DNA of 64,000 bases from JBAYOE01 sp050950065. GTDB lineage: Bacteria; Spirochaetota; Spirochaetia; Sphaerochaetales; Sphaerochaetaceae. How positions within the stretch are numbered: the stretch's first letter is position 1; every line of letters starts with the position of its first letter. The position numbers and the translations under genes are program-made. Positions 43,400-52,564 of this stretch are shown piece by piece. The stretch spans positions 375,527 to 439,526 of the forward strand of contig JBMNGX010000002.1 in assembly GCA_050950065.1 (NCBI GenBank). Direction: 5' to 3'. The notes beneath the pieces are model-generated. The model did no database searches and had not been told where the DNA came from. It was given only the letters and a program-made list of their open reading frames with translations.

Positions 43400-44695
43400 A
43401 TGAAGGTATTGATTTATGGGCTGGGTACACTTGGGGGTGGATTTTCAGCTGCATCTTATTTTCTCAACAAAGGACACCGAGTAACTATTACCGATTTAAG
43501 AGGTGAAAAAGAACTTGGAGATCCGTTACGCTTACTTAAAGAGCGAGGAGCTAAAGCTGTTTGTGGAAAACACGATCAACAAGATTTTATTGAGGCAGAT
43601 TTAGTTGTTAAAAATCCAGCTGTTCCTATAGACTCTCCTTTTCTGTCTTTAGCCAAGAAAGTTACTACAGACATCACCTACTTAATGCAAAGCCCTTTAA
43701 CTAAAGAGATAAAAACTATTGCAGTTACTGGAACAAAAGGTAAAACAACTACTGTAGCAACTGCAGCTCACATTCTTAATAAAGCTAACCATGAAACTTT
43801 ACAGTTTGGTAATATGGGAATTAGTGGTTTTGCAATATTGGAAGAGTTAGAAAAAAGATACGTAGATGAAAAACCGATGCCCGAATATTTAATATGTGAA
43901 CTCTCTTCTTGGCAAATTAGAGATTTATATTACACCTTAGATAAAGAACAACTTTTAAGTTTTAAAATAGTTTTACTAACAAGCTTATTTGCTGATCACT
44001 TAAACACTTATGCCGACTTTAACAGTTACAAAGAGGATAAATGGCTCTTATTAAGAGGCAAAAAAGGGCGTTTAATTATTAGTGAAAATGATTTAGAGGA
44101 GTTTGAAAACCTAAAGAATGTACGCACTATTGAATCTTTTAGTGGTGCATTAGAACAAACTATGCGTAACCGCCCTACTTGGGCTATTTGTAAAAGTTTA
44201 GGTTTAGGTAATAAACAAATTTTAAGTGCTTTAAATACCTTCAGAGGAGTTCCCCATCGCCAAGAGCAGTTGGGAGTTCACAACAACATTGTTTTTATCA
44301 ACGACTCATCAGCAACAATTCCAGAGGCTGTGAATTTCACCCTATTATCAATACCGTGGCCCTTTCATTTAGTTTGTGGAGGTGCTGATAAAAACTTAAA
44401 AGTTGATGCAATGATTACTCCTTTAAAGAATGCTTTGCATGTCCACCTCTTAGATGGAACATTTACCCAAAACAAACTACTTCCTCTATTAAAAAAGGAG
44501 AACATCCCCTTTAGTGGCCCTTTTGACTCAATGGAGAGTGCTTTTGCCTCAGCATACCAAAAGGCTACTGAATCTTTAGATGTTCATAAAACAGTAGCTG
44601 TGGTGCTCTCTCCAGGGGCTGCCAGTTTTGGCATATTTAATCATGAATTTGATCGAGGGGAACAATTTAGAGAACTTTATAATAAGTTAAACTAA
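43400..44695 (+). CDS. murD: UDP-N-acetylmuramoylalanine--D-glutamate ligase
   Basis: 431 residues; adds D-glutamate to UDP-MurNAc-L-Ala in peptidoglycan synthesis. The N-terminal domain binds UDP (LIYGLGTLGGGFSAASYFL). The ATP loop is AVTGTKGKTTTVA (about 112-124), and the Mur-ligase histidine lies in LFADHLNTYADFNSYKEDKW. The C-terminal domain has FRGVPHRQEQLG, NDSSATIPEA and LSPGAASFGIF. The frame is open from 43361, but ATG 43400 (MKVLIYGLG) has GAGGTGGGT immediately upstream. GNMG appears where GNIG is common. It overlaps the convergent FemAB-like gene by 9 nt. Confidence 0.93.
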   Translation: MKVLIYGLGTLGGGFSAASYFLNKGHRVTITDLRGEKELGDPLRLLKERGAKAVCGKHDQQDFIEADLVVKNPAVPIDSPFLSLAKKVTTDITYLMQSPLTKEIKTIAVTGTKGKTTTVATAAHILNKANHETLQFGNMGISGFAILEELEKRYVDEKPMPEYLICELSSWQIRDLYYTLDKEQLLSFKIVLLTSLFADHLNTYADFNSYKEDKWLLLRGKKGRLIISENDLEEFENLKNVRTIESFSGALEQTMRNRPTWAICKSLGLGNKQILSALNTFRGVPHRQEQLGVHNNIVFINDSSATIPEAVNFTLLSIPWPFHLVCGGADKNLKVDAMITPLKNALHVHLLDGTFTQNKLLPLLKKENIPFSGPFDSMESAFASAYQKATESLDVHKTVAVVLSPGAASFGIFNHEFDRGEQFRELYNKLN

Positions 44696-45673
44696 TCGGT
44701 GCTTTTTGTAACGGTAGTTTTCCACTTTCACAAACATTTTGTGTAAAGTTGGTTTTATTATGTAATCAGAAGAAGGATAGCGGTACAAGATCTCCCCTCC
44801 AAAGCTCGTTTTAAATAAATCTAGGTTTTTAAGGTTTTGGTTTCTGTTATTAGGACCACTAATGCCCATTAAATCGTAAAACTTTAAATTATTTTCAGAT
44901 AAGTATTTTATTATAAAATTTTGGAGGTGGTAACTTGCTGGATAATCTAAATCCTTTTTAGTAGTTCCATATAGGTAATAAGATCCTTCTAAACCAATTA
45001 AAACCATAGCTGCAGCAACTAAAGTGTTTTCATCGTAAACTAAAAATAATTTAGACTCTGCCCCACTCCCTTTTGTATTTAGAATATGTTTTAAATACTC
45101 TTTAGATCTCAAAGAGTAGTGTTGGTTTTTACCTTCACTTTTATATAAAGAGTAAAAGTTTTCAAACTGACTCTCTTCTTTTGATACTTTGAATGTAAGA
45201 TTCTCTTTTTTTAAATTTCTTATGGCTCTTTTTTTATAGTCCTCTTTTATTTTCTCATACCCTTTTTCTAAATTAATTCGAACTGTAGCTTCTACCATCA
45301 CTGAGTAGTTGTTGAAAAAGAGTTTGTTAGAAGTGTGATTAAAATAACCAAAAGGTAAGTCAAATCTTATAAAGAGTGTTTTTTTAGGAAGAAGATAAGT
45401 TAGTTTTTCACCTAGTTGTTCAACAATAGGGAGAAATTTATCTTGCTCTAGTTCTATTTGAGGAGCTAATGGGGCATAAGCAATGTAATAATTTAAAGGA
45501 AGTTTTTTTAATAGTATTAACAAAGAGTGCCCCTTTTTATTTATTTCAAATGAAAAGGGGGCACTACTCCAATTACTAAAAGATTTTACTTTTGCCCAAA
45601 ATGGGCTTTGATAAGGATCTAGATCACAATTAAGCTCATTTAAAGAAATCCTTTTGAGCTTGGTAATAATCAT
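44687..45673 (-). CDS. FemAB-like peptidoglycan bridge / aminoacyl transferase
   Basis: 328 residues with the double-GNAT layout of FemABX-type transferases. These move amino acids from aminoacyl-tRNA onto lipid II or other acceptors. Features: YQSPFWAKVKSFSNW near the N-terminus, INLEKGYEKIKEDYKKRAIR (about 133-152, equivalent to the 'SKSARRNIKKA' region), KNQHYSLRSKEYLKHIL, GSYYLYGTTKKDLDYPASY and YDLMGISG. It starts 4 nt after metG, so it is co-transcribed with a tRNA synthetase. It is convergent with murD. Which amino acid is used is unknown; an unrelated GNAT role is possible. Confidence 0.78.
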   Translation of the reverse strand: MIITKLKRISLNELNCDLDPYQSPFWAKVKSFSNWSSAPFSFEINKKGHSLLILLKKLPLNYYIAYAPLAPQIELEQDKFLPIVEQLGEKLTYLLPKKTLFIRFDLPFGYFNHTSNKLFFNNYSVMVEATVRINLEKGYEKIKEDYKKRAIRNLKKENLTFKVSKEESQFENFYSLYKSEGKNQHYSLRSKEYLKHILNTKGSGAESKLFLVYDENTLVAAAMVLIGLEGSYYLYGTTKKDLDYPASYHLQNFIIKYLSENNLKFYDLMGISGPNNRNQNLKNLDLFKTSFGGEILYRYPSSDYIIKPTLHKMFVKVENYRYKKHRLV

Positions 45674-45676
45674 TGC

Positions 45677-47860
45677 CTAACCTACATCTCCATTAACATA
45701 TTTAAAGACTCTTAAATTTTTATCTTGATGAACAATTTTGTGTCCATCAATTTCTACAAACCCATCAACAGTTTTAAATGGGAGTGAGAAAAAGAGATCA
45801 GGTTTTAATTGGGTTCTACTTTCAGTAGGAACAGTTGTATTTTCAGGATTTAGTTCACTACCAACTTCAATTTCATCAGCAAAGATAACTTCACAAGTTT
45901 CATGATGGGCAGCCTTTGGATCACTAGCTGCTAACAACATTCCTCTACTTTTAACACCTCTAAAGTTAGCTGGTTTTAAATTCTCAACTAAAACGATGTT
46001 ACGCCCCTCTAGTTGATCAATTTCATAAAATGGGACAATACCACTAACTATAGTAGTATGATCCTCTTTACCTGTATCTAAAGTTAAGATGTAGAGTTTA
46101 TCTGCATCTGGATGTCTTTTCACCTCAACTATCTTGCTTACTTTTAATGTAACTTTGTCGGCAAATAGTTGTGCTAGTGGTTGATCGTTCACCTCTTGTT
46201 CCTCCTTTTGACGCTCTTGTTGACTCCCTGCATAGCGAGTTCTCAGTTCATCGATCAATTTATCTTCAAGTTTTTTAAATAGGTGTTCAACTTTACCAAG
46301 CTTTTCAATTGGAGAGTAAATGCCTAATTGATTCCACTTTGCATTTGGAGATCCTAAAGTATTGAGGATGTTAAATGAAGTTGTTGGCATATAAGGGGCA
46401 ATCAAAATCCCTAAATCTCTTATTAAAAATAGTAAAGTTCTTAGTAAAACTTCAGTCTCTTCAGGCTTCTCTTCCCTATTTTTCCAAGGCTCACCATCTT
46501 GAAAGGCTTTGTTTCCAACAGAGGAGAGGGCAAATATCTTTCTTAAAGCATCTCTAAGTTCAGCTTTTTCTAAATGAGAATCAATCTCTTTTTCATACAA
46601 GATAATCTTATCTAAAAGTTCTTGGTCAATTGGACCCTCTTTAATAACACCATTGTAGTAGCGATTAACAAAAGTTAATGTTCTATTTACTAAATTGGAG
46701 AGATTTCCAATTAGTTCTCCATTGATTTTCTCTTGAAAGTCTTTCCAAGTAAATAAGACATCTGCTTTTTCAGGTCTATTGTAGTAGATATAAAAGCGCC
46801 ACATATCGGCACTAATTCCAGTCTCTTGTACATCGTTACCAAAAATACCTACCCCTTTACTCTTAGAAAACTTTCCCCCTTCGTAGTTTAGATACTCACT
46901 ACTGGACATGTGGTGCAACATTGTCCATTTTTGATTGGAGGCTAATTGGGTAGTTGGGAAAATAACTGTGTGAAATGGGATGTTATCTTTTCCGATGAAT
47001 TGAAAAAGCTCTACATCAGCAGCATCTAACCACCACGATTTCCACTTTTCTGTGTAATCGGCAGTAATCGAGATATACCCTATTGGGGCATCAAACCACA
47101 CATAAAATACTTTATCTTCATACCCCTTTTTGGGAACTGGAATTCCCCATTTTAAATCACGAGTAATTGCTCTCTCTTTTAGGCCATCTCTAATCCAAGA
47201 GCGAGTTGTTTGAATTGCGTTTTTAGCCCAAAACCCTTTCACAGAGGCTTCATCAATCCATTTTTCTAACATTGGTTTTGCCTTTGGCAAATCAATGTAG
47301 AGGTGTTTACTCTTTTTAAGAATTGGAGTGTTACCACAAATGCCACAAACTGGGTTAATTAACTCAGTTGGATCTAAAAGTGTTCCACAGTTGTCACACT
47401 GATCACCTCTAGCCTCTTCGTAACCACATTTGGGACAAGTTCCTGTAACGTAGCGATCGGCTAAAAACCTTTTGTCGTGTTCACAATAAAGTTGTTCAAT
47501 CTCTTTTTCAAAGATATAGCCATTTTCATCAACTCTTTTAAAGATATCTTGAACTATTTCAGTCTGCTTTTGACTACTGGTTCTACCAAAGTGGTCAAAA
47601 TCAATCTCAAACCAGTTGTAGATATCGCTATGAATCACATAATAGCGGTCACAAAGAGCTTTTGGGTCAATATTCTCTTGAAGAGCTTTTGTTTCACTAG
47701 CAGTTCCATACTCATCAGTTCCACATATATAAAGAGTTTCATACCCTTTAGAGCGGCAAAAACGGGCAAAGGCATCTGCTGATAACACTTGAATCAAATT
47801 GCCTAAGTGGGGGATGTTGTTAACATATGGGAGTGCTGAAGTTATCAATCTTTTTTTCAT
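45677..47860 (-). CDS. metG: Methionyl-tRNA synthetase with C-terminal tRNA-binding domain
   Basis: 727 residues; a class I synthetase. The HIGH motif reads PHLGN (about 16-20), and the KMSKS loop is KFSKSKG (about 325-331). The connective insertion has zinc knuckles CPKC, CDNC and CGIC (about 135-175), the two-knuckle type. A C-terminal EMAP/Trbp111-like domain starts at about 600 (TLKVSKIVEVKRHPDADKLY, GRNIVLVENLKPANFRGVKS). A TTG at 47896 would add 12 residues; ATG 47860 (MKKRLITSALPYVNNIPH) matches the family. No T-box or other riboswitch is visible upstream. Confidence 0.95.
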   Translation of the reverse strand: MKKRLITSALPYVNNIPHLGNLIQVLSADAFARFCRSKGYETLYICGTDEYGTASETKALQENIDPKALCDRYYVIHSDIYNWFEIDFDHFGRTSSQKQTEIVQDIFKRVDENGYIFEKEIEQLYCEHDKRFLADRYVTGTCPKCGYEEARGDQCDNCGTLLDPTELINPVCGICGNTPILKKSKHLYIDLPKAKPMLEKWIDEASVKGFWAKNAIQTTRSWIRDGLKERAITRDLKWGIPVPKKGYEDKVFYVWFDAPIGYISITADYTEKWKSWWLDAADVELFQFIGKDNIPFHTVIFPTTQLASNQKWTMLHHMSSSEYLNYEGGKFSKSKGVGIFGNDVQETGISADMWRFYIYYNRPEKADVLFTWKDFQEKINGELIGNLSNLVNRTLTFVNRYYNGVIKEGPIDQELLDKIILYEKEIDSHLEKAELRDALRKIFALSSVGNKAFQDGEPWKNREEKPEETEVLLRTLLFLIRDLGILIAPYMPTTSFNILNTLGSPNAKWNQLGIYSPIEKLGKVEHLFKKLEDKLIDELRTRYAGSQQERQKEEQEVNDQPLAQLFADKVTLKVSKIVEVKRHPDADKLYILTLDTGKEDHTTIVSGIVPFYEIDQLEGRNIVLVENLKPANFRGVKSRGMLLAASDPKAAHHETCEVIFADEIEVGSELNPENTTVPTESRTQLKPDLFFSLPFKTVDGFVEIDGHKIVHQDKNLRVFKYVNGDVG

Positions 47861-47913
47861 AGGGGCTACTATAGCTTTATATGTGTATTTTTTCAATCGA
47901 TTGAGCTGTTCAA

Positions 47914-47942
47914 TTGACCTTACACCCTCATTAAGTTAGATT
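47914..47942 (+). promoter_or_regulatory. Promoter of hflKC
   Basis: TTGACC (47914-47919), a 17-nt spacer and TAGATT (47937-47942), about 39 nt before the hflK start, with GAGGAGG in between. The -10 box is identical to that of the metal ATPase promoter. Confidence 0.65.
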
Positions 47943-47980
47943 TAAGTAGTCACACCTTTAGGTGTAACGAGGAGGAATCA

Positions 47981-48955
47981 ATGAGCAATTCGGGATCAAC
48001 ACCCCGTATCCAGTTTAACCTCAGTCCAAAATTGATCTTAGCTGCCATAGGGATAGTGTTTCTATTTCTATTGGTGATGAGTTCACTCTTTGTGGTTGAC
48101 CAAACTGAAGAGTCTGTTATTTTACGCTTCGGTAAGTTCAATCGTATTGTTGGACCTGGTTTACAAACTAAACTCCCCTTTGGAATTGAACGCAACTACA
48201 ACGTTGCAACCAAAGTGGTTCAAACGATGAACTTTGGAAATAACCCTTACTCAAGTAACAACTTTATGACTGCCCCATCAGGATCGACTGCTGGTGAGTC
48301 AATTATGTTAACAGGAGATTTGAACATTGTTGATGTTCAATGGGTTATTCAGTACAGAATTGAAGATCCAGCTAAATGGCTCTTTAACGTATTAGAGCGG
48401 GACAAAACAATTAGAGATATTAGCCAATCAGTTGTTAACCAACTTGTTGGAGATTTACCCATTTTAGCAATTATGTCGAGCGAAAGGACTGCTATTGAAG
48501 TTGAATCGCAAGAGATTATGCAAAGAATTTTTGACAAGTATGAATTCGGGGTAAGAATTGTTACCGTTAAGTTACAAAACATTGTCCCCCCAGTAGGAGA
48601 GGTTCAAGACGCTTTTGAGGATGTTAACAAGTCGATTCAAGACATGAACCGCCTTATTAACGAAGGTAAAGAGCAGTACAACCGTGAAATTCCTAAGGCC
48701 CAAGGTGAAGCTAGTCAAATGATTCAAAAAGCTGAAGGGTATGCTTCTGAGCGTGTTAACAACGCAACAGGAGATGTTGAGCGCTTTAACGCTGTTAGAG
48801 AAGCTTATGAACAAAGTAAAGATATTACTGCCCAAAGGCTTTACATCGAGGTAATGGAAGAAATTTTATCTAATAGTTCTGCACAAAATGTAACATTGAT
48901 AGATAAAAACCTTGATAACTTCCTACCATTAAGCAACTTAGGGGGTCAAAAATGA
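47981..48955 (+). CDS. hflK: HflK, SPFH/band-7 membrane protein
   Basis: 324 residues with one N-terminal membrane helix (LILAAIGIVFLFLLVMSSLFVV, about 17-38) and a periplasmic band-7 domain starting DQTEESVILRFGKFNRIVGP. Conserved stretches are DLNIVDVQWVIQYRIEDPAKW and RDISQSVVNQLVGD. A Gln/Glu-rich coiled coil follows (EGKEQYNREIPKAQGEASQM). HflK and HflC form a cage that regulates the FtsH protease; ftsH is not in the window. ATG 47981 follows GAGGAGG. Its stop overlaps the hflC start as ATGA. Confidence 0.93.
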   Translation: MSNSGSTPRIQFNLSPKLILAAIGIVFLFLLVMSSLFVVDQTEESVILRFGKFNRIVGPGLQTKLPFGIERNYNVATKVVQTMNFGNNPYSSNNFMTAPSGSTAGESIMLTGDLNIVDVQWVIQYRIEDPAKWLFNVLERDKTIRDISQSVVNQLVGDLPILAIMSSERTAIEVESQEIMQRIFDKYEFGVRIVTVKLQNIVPPVGEVQDAFEDVNKSIQDMNRLINEGKEQYNREIPKAQGEASQMIQKAEGYASERVNNATGDVERFNAVREAYEQSKDITAQRLYIEVMEEILSNSSAQNVTLIDKNLDNFLPLSNLGGQK

Positions 48956-49929
48956 AAAAATTAGTAACAACTTTAGTAATACTTGTTGTCTTAGTAGTAA
49001 TTTTTATCCTCTTAGGTCCTTTCTTTATAGTTCAAGAAGGAGAGGTTGCAGTAGTAACTCGCTTTGGTAGAATTGTTAGCAACTACGATACAGCAGGACT
49101 GAAGATTAAAGTACCTTTAGTAGATACTGTAGTTAAATATCCTAAGAAGGTTATGAGCTGGGATGGTGACGCCCAAAGAGTTCCCACAAAAGAGAACCAA
49201 TTTATTTGGGTTGATGCTACTGCTAGATGGAAAATTGTGGACCCTGCCCTATTTTACCAATCAGTAAATACCCTTCCCAATGCACTGTTACGTTTAAATG
49301 ATGTTATCGATTCAACAGTAAGAACTGTTATTAGTGAAAACTACCTCAACGAGGCAGTTCGTAACTCAAACAAAATCAACAACATGAAAGTTGATGAGCA
49401 AGTTCAAAGTGTAGAGTCGATGGAAGATGCAGATCAACTTAGAAACTTAACTAGAACAGATGTAGTTCAAGAGTCGATTCACATTGGAAGAGAGGGATTA
49501 AGTCAAACTATGTTAGATATTGCCAATCGCTTTACTAAAGAGTTTGGAATAGACATTATCGATATTGTTATTCGACAAATTCGTTACAGTGATGATCTAA
49601 CTCAATCTGTTTACCAAAGGATGATTAAAGAGAGAAATCAGATTGCTGAAGCTTACCGCTCTTATGGAGAGGGACAACTTTCAAGGTGGATTGGTAAACA
49701 AGAGAACGATAAAAAGAAGATTATCAGTAAAGCTTACGCAGAGTCGGAAGAGATCAAAGGTAAAGCCGATGCTGAGGCAACAAACATTTATGCCGAAGCA
49801 TATGGGGCTGATCCTGAGTTCTTCACCTTGTGGAGAAACTTAGAGTCTTACAGAAAGACTATTCCTAATCTTAATAAGATTTTATCAACTGATATGGATT
49901 ACTTTGATATTCTTTACGGAATTAATTAG
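48952..49929 (+). CDS. hflC: HflC, SPFH/band-7 membrane protein
   Basis: A 325-residue partner of HflK. N-terminal helix TLVILVVLVVIFILLGPFFIV (about 6-26), then EGEVAVVTRFGRIVSNYDTA and the C-terminal IGKQENDKKKIISKAYAESE coiled coil. DPEFFTLWRNLESYRKTI near the end is typical of HflC. It overlaps hflK by 4 nt. A bidirectional terminator follows. Confidence 0.93.
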   Translation: MKKLVTTLVILVVLVVIFILLGPFFIVQEGEVAVVTRFGRIVSNYDTAGLKIKVPLVDTVVKYPKKVMSWDGDAQRVPTKENQFIWVDATARWKIVDPALFYQSVNTLPNALLRLNDVIDSTVRTVISENYLNEAVRNSNKINNMKVDEQVQSVESMEDADQLRNLTRTDVVQESIHIGREGLSQTMLDIANRFTKEFGIDIIDIVIRQIRYSDDLTQSVYQRMIKERNQIAEAYRSYGEGQLSRWIGKQENDKKKIISKAYAESEEIKGKADAEATNIYAEAYGADPEFFTLWRNLESYRKTIPNLNKILSTDMDYFDILYGIN

Positions 49930-49935
49930 TAGTTC

Positions 49936-49968
49936 AAAAAATTGGGGGCTTATAGCCCCTAATTTTTT
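49936..49968. terminator. Bidirectional terminator between hflC and fur-family gene
   Basis: AAAAATTGGGGGC-TTATA-GCCCCTAATTTTTT forms a long stem with A-runs and T-runs on both sides, so it serves both convergent genes. The stop of the Fur-family gene (49959-49961) lies inside it. Confidence 0.85.
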
Positions 49969-50363
49969 GCACAAGTGGGGCAGATGCCACTCACATTAAT
50001 CTCTGTTTGATCAATTTCAAACTCAGCTGGGATAGTAATTGAGGGAAAAGGAGTTGTGTGTAAATCAAAAACTTCGTTACACACCTTACACCTAAAGTGG
50101 ATATGGTTTTCAACATTAGCATCGTAGCGCATCTCTGTTTTATCAATAGTAAGTTGTTGAATAACCCCTTTTTCACTTAGTAGATTCAAAACATTGTAGA
50201 CAGTTGTCCTTGAGATGGAGTTCATTTTAGTTTTTAAAGAGCAATAGATTTCATCAACAGTTGGGTGTGTTGGATTTTCAACTAAGTAGCGATAAACAGC
50301 TACACGGTGTTTAAGTGGTCTAACCCCTTTGGACGATAGTTCACTTTTTAATGTTCGAATCAT
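49959..50363 (-). CDS. Fur-family repressor (PerR/Fur type)
   Basis: A 134-residue metal-dependent regulator. The winged helix is TVYNVLNLLSEKGVIQQL with the DNA helix (SRTTVYNVLN, about 51-60). The structural zinc site uses CKVC (about 92-95) and CPTC (about 128-131). The regulatory-site candidates are the Asp and His residues in RYDANVENHIHFRC and VFDLH. The spacing recalls PerR, so peroxide or iron sensing is likely; it cannot be narrowed further from sequence. ATG 50363 follows GGGAG. Its own upstream region has no clear PerR box. Confidence 0.85.
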   Translation of the reverse strand: MIRTLKSELSSKGVRPLKHRVAVYRYLVENPTHPTVDEIYCSLKTKMNSISRTTVYNVLNLLSEKGVIQQLTIDKTEMRYDANVENHIHFRCKVCNEVFDLHTTPFPSITIPAEFEIDQTEINVSGICPTCAKN

Positions 50364-50461
50364 GATATATTACTCCCTCTATGTGTTGATTTATTGTATA
50401 TTTAACAAAGTGTCAACCGTAGGATTGTTAGAACCAACTTATTAAGTTAAGGTCATTAAAG

Positions 50462-50848
50462 ATGCGATTAGCTGTTATACCAGTTTTAATTTTAGTTCTC
50501 ATTACCTCTTGTATATCCTTAGTAGAACCTACTCAAAGTGATGAAACTCCTTTTGAAGTAGTTTTGGGAACTGTAAATTACCCTAACAATCTCTACTTCC
50601 CCTCTCGCATCCGCTTAGAGATCTCTTTAATTGATTCTGATGATGACATTCTACTAGTAAATCAATCAATTAGAAATCCCCAAAAGTTCCCAGTGAACTT
50701 TACCCTTCGCTACGATAAAAGTGAGATTAAAAGAAATCATTCGTACTACATTTATATCGAACTCTTCAATGAGAATGAGAACGAGCCAACTTTAACAACT
50801 GAGAGAGTTGCTCTTTCTGATCAACACCTTATCTTTAACTTAAAATAG
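50462..50848 (+). CDS. YbaY/YscW-like lipoprotein
   Basis: 128 residues. The signal sequence VIPVLILVLITSC ends in a lipobox (ITSC, cysteine at about 17), so this is probably a lipoprotein. The mature part (VVLGTVNYPNNLYFPSRIRL, then FTLRYDKSEIKRNHSYYIYI) matches the pattern of the YbaY/YscW fold, a small beta-sandwich found in lipoproteins of unclear function. ATG 50462 has only a weak ribosome-binding site (TTAAGG). Argininosuccinate synthase follows behind its own promoter. Confidence 0.7.
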   Translation: MRLAVIPVLILVLITSCISLVEPTQSDETPFEVVLGTVNYPNNLYFPSRIRLEISLIDSDDDILLVNQSIRNPQKFPVNFTLRYDKSEIKRNHSYYIYIELFNENENEPTLTTERVALSDQHLIFNLK

Positions 50849-50860
50849 AGCCTCCTTTAA

Positions 50861-50906
50861 TGTATATTTATACATGAAAGTGTTGCATTTATTCTATTTT
50901 TATGCA
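50861..50906 (+). promoter_or_regulatory. Two ArgR-like boxes upstream of argG
   Basis: Box 1, TGTATATTTATACA (50861-50874), fits the ARG-box core TGnATwwwwATnCA perfectly. Box 2, TCTATTTTTATGCA (50893-50906), has one mismatch. Box starts are 32 bp apart. A -35-like TTGCAT (50883-50888) lies between them. The same arrangement occurs at 57390-57435. An ArgR gene is not in the window, so the binding protein is inferred. Confidence 0.65.
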
Positions 50907-50929
50907 AAATAGGGGGAAATGGAGGCGAT

Positions 50930-52174
50930 ATGGCTCAAGAAAAAGTAATATTGGCATACAGTGGTGGTTTAGACACCTCTGTCATTTTAAAGTGGTTAGC
51001 AGAAAAAGGATTTGATGTAATTGCTTATGTTGCTAACGTTGGACAAGATGAAGATTTTGAAGCAATCAAAGAAAAAGCTTTGGCAACAGGTGCTTCTAAA
51101 GTTTATGTAGAAGATTTACGTAAAGAGTTAGTCACCGATTACATCTTCCACGCTTTAAAAGGGAATGCTCTTTATGAGGGGCGCTACCTTCTTGGTACAG
51201 CTATAGCCCGCCCCCTTATTGCTAAAAGACATATCGAGATAGCTAAAAAAGAGAACACTCTATATGTCTCTCACGGAGCTACAGGTAAAGGAAACGATCA
51301 AGTACGTTTTGAATTTGGTTATTACGCATTGATGCCCGATGTTAAAATCATTGCCCCTTGGAAAGATAATGAGTTTTTAGAGCAGTTTGAAGGGAGAAGT
51401 GATATGATTGCATATGCACAAAAACACAATATCCCAATTAAAGCATCAACTAAAAAACCTTACAGTGAAGATGAGAACCTACTACACATCAGCCACGAAG
51501 CTGGAATTTTAGAGGATGCCGAATTAAGGGCTCCTGAAGAGGTTTTTTCTCACACCCTCTCTGTTGATAAAGCAAACGATTATGAAACACTCCTTTCTAT
51601 TGATTTTGTTGATGGAATTCCTGTAAAAGTTGTCAATGAGAAAGAGAACATCTCTATTACCGACCCTTTAGAGCTGTTTATATACTTAAACAAAGTAGGT
51701 TATGAAAACAGCATTGGGCGAGTAGATATGGTTGAAAATAGGTACATCGGAATTAAAAGTAGAGGTGTTTACGAAACTCCTGGTGGAACAATCTTATGGC
51801 ATGCCCATCGCGATTTAGAGGGCATTTGTATGGATAAAGAGGTTATGCACCTACGGGACATGTTAATGCCGAAGTTTGCTGAACTTATTTACAACGGATA
51901 TTGGTTTAGCCCCGAGTTCGATTTTATCTCAGCTGCTTTTAACAAAAGCCAAGAGTTAATAACAGGAACTGCTAAAGTTGCAATTTATAAGGGGAACATT
52001 ATAACAGCTGGAGTAAGTAGCCCCTACTCTTTATACAACGAAAAACTGGGCAGTATGGAAGAATCTGGTGGCTATGAGCCTGTTGATTGTACTGGGTTTA
52101 TAAACATAAACGCTATAAGACTACAAGCACACCATTGGTGGTTAAAAGCCCAACAAGAGGATCCTTTAGCCTAA
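50930..52174 (+). CDS. argG: Argininosuccinate synthase
   Basis: 414 residues; joins citrulline and aspartate using ATP in arginine synthesis. The ATP-pyrophosphatase loop is LAYSGGLDTSVILKWL (about 8-23). Other family markers are SHGATGKGNDQVRFE (about 116-130), KPYSEDENLLHISHEAG and ENRYIGIKSRGVYETPGG. ATG 50930 lies behind GGAGG. The upstream region carries two ARG boxes, pointing to repression by arginine. No argH or other arg gene lies next to it. It overlaps the convergent arsR gene by 9 nt. Confidence 0.97.
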   Translation: MAQEKVILAYSGGLDTSVILKWLAEKGFDVIAYVANVGQDEDFEAIKEKALATGASKVYVEDLRKELVTDYIFHALKGNALYEGRYLLGTAIARPLIAKRHIEIAKKENTLYVSHGATGKGNDQVRFEFGYYALMPDVKIIAPWKDNEFLEQFEGRSDMIAYAQKHNIPIKASTKKPYSEDENLLHISHEAGILEDAELRAPEEVFSHTLSVDKANDYETLLSIDFVDGIPVKVVNEKENISITDPLELFIYLNKVGYENSIGRVDMVENRYIGIKSRGVYETPGGTILWHAHRDLEGICMDKEVMHLRDMLMPKFAELIYNGYWFSPEFDFISAAFNKSQELITGTAKVAIYKGNIITAGVSSPYSLYNEKLGSMEESGGYEPVDCTGFININAIRLQAHHWWLKAQQEDPLA

Positions 52175-52465
52175 AGTTTCTTCGTAGTGTTCAACGCCCA
52201 TCGCTAAGATTTTAACGATGTGATCGTCGTTAAGGCGGTAGTAGATACTTCGTCCCTCTTTGCGGTGGGCAACTAAACGCGATGCTCTAAGGAGTTTTAG
52301 TTGTTGACTAATAGTTGATTGTTGCATCCCTAACTTTGATGCTATTGCATTCACAGGAAGCTCCCCTTTTTCTAAAACAAAAAGGATTTTTAAACGGGTA
52401 GAGTCGCCAAAGACTTTAAAGAAATCGGCTATATCTGATACTTCTTCATCTAATGGAAGTTCCAT
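52166..52465 (-). CDS. ArsR/SmtB-family metal-sensing repressor (CzrA-like)
   Basis: A 99-residue winged-helix repressor. The DNA-binding helix is GMQQSTISQQLKLLRASRLV (about 45-64), followed by the wing HRKEGRSIYYRLND. The last helix DDHIVKILAMGVEHYEE contains exactly the D-x-H-x10-H-x2-E arrangement of the alpha-5 Zn/Co site of SmtB, CzrA and relatives. The alpha-3 ELCVCD motif of cadmium sensors is absent. It should therefore sense Zn(II) or a similar ion. No metal transporter is adjacent. The ATPase operator at 7824-7849 is the plausible target in the window. Confidence 0.88.
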   Translation of the reverse strand: MELPLDEEVSDIADFFKVFGDSTRLKILFVLEKGELPVNAIASKLGMQQSTISQQLKLLRASRLVAHRKEGRSIYYRLNDDHIVKILAMGVEHYEETLG

Positions 52466-52564
52466 ATATTAAATTTACCATAGCGCCACAGTTAAAGCAA
52501 TAATTGACTTTTAGAAGCAAAAGTAGTGTGTTATCCTAAGGACAACATAAAAAAGGAGATTCCC

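Noticed and set aside
47861..47980. T-box or S-adenosylmethionine riboswitch for metG
   Set aside because: The upstream gap is short and lacks the conserved T-box sequence or the complex folded structure.
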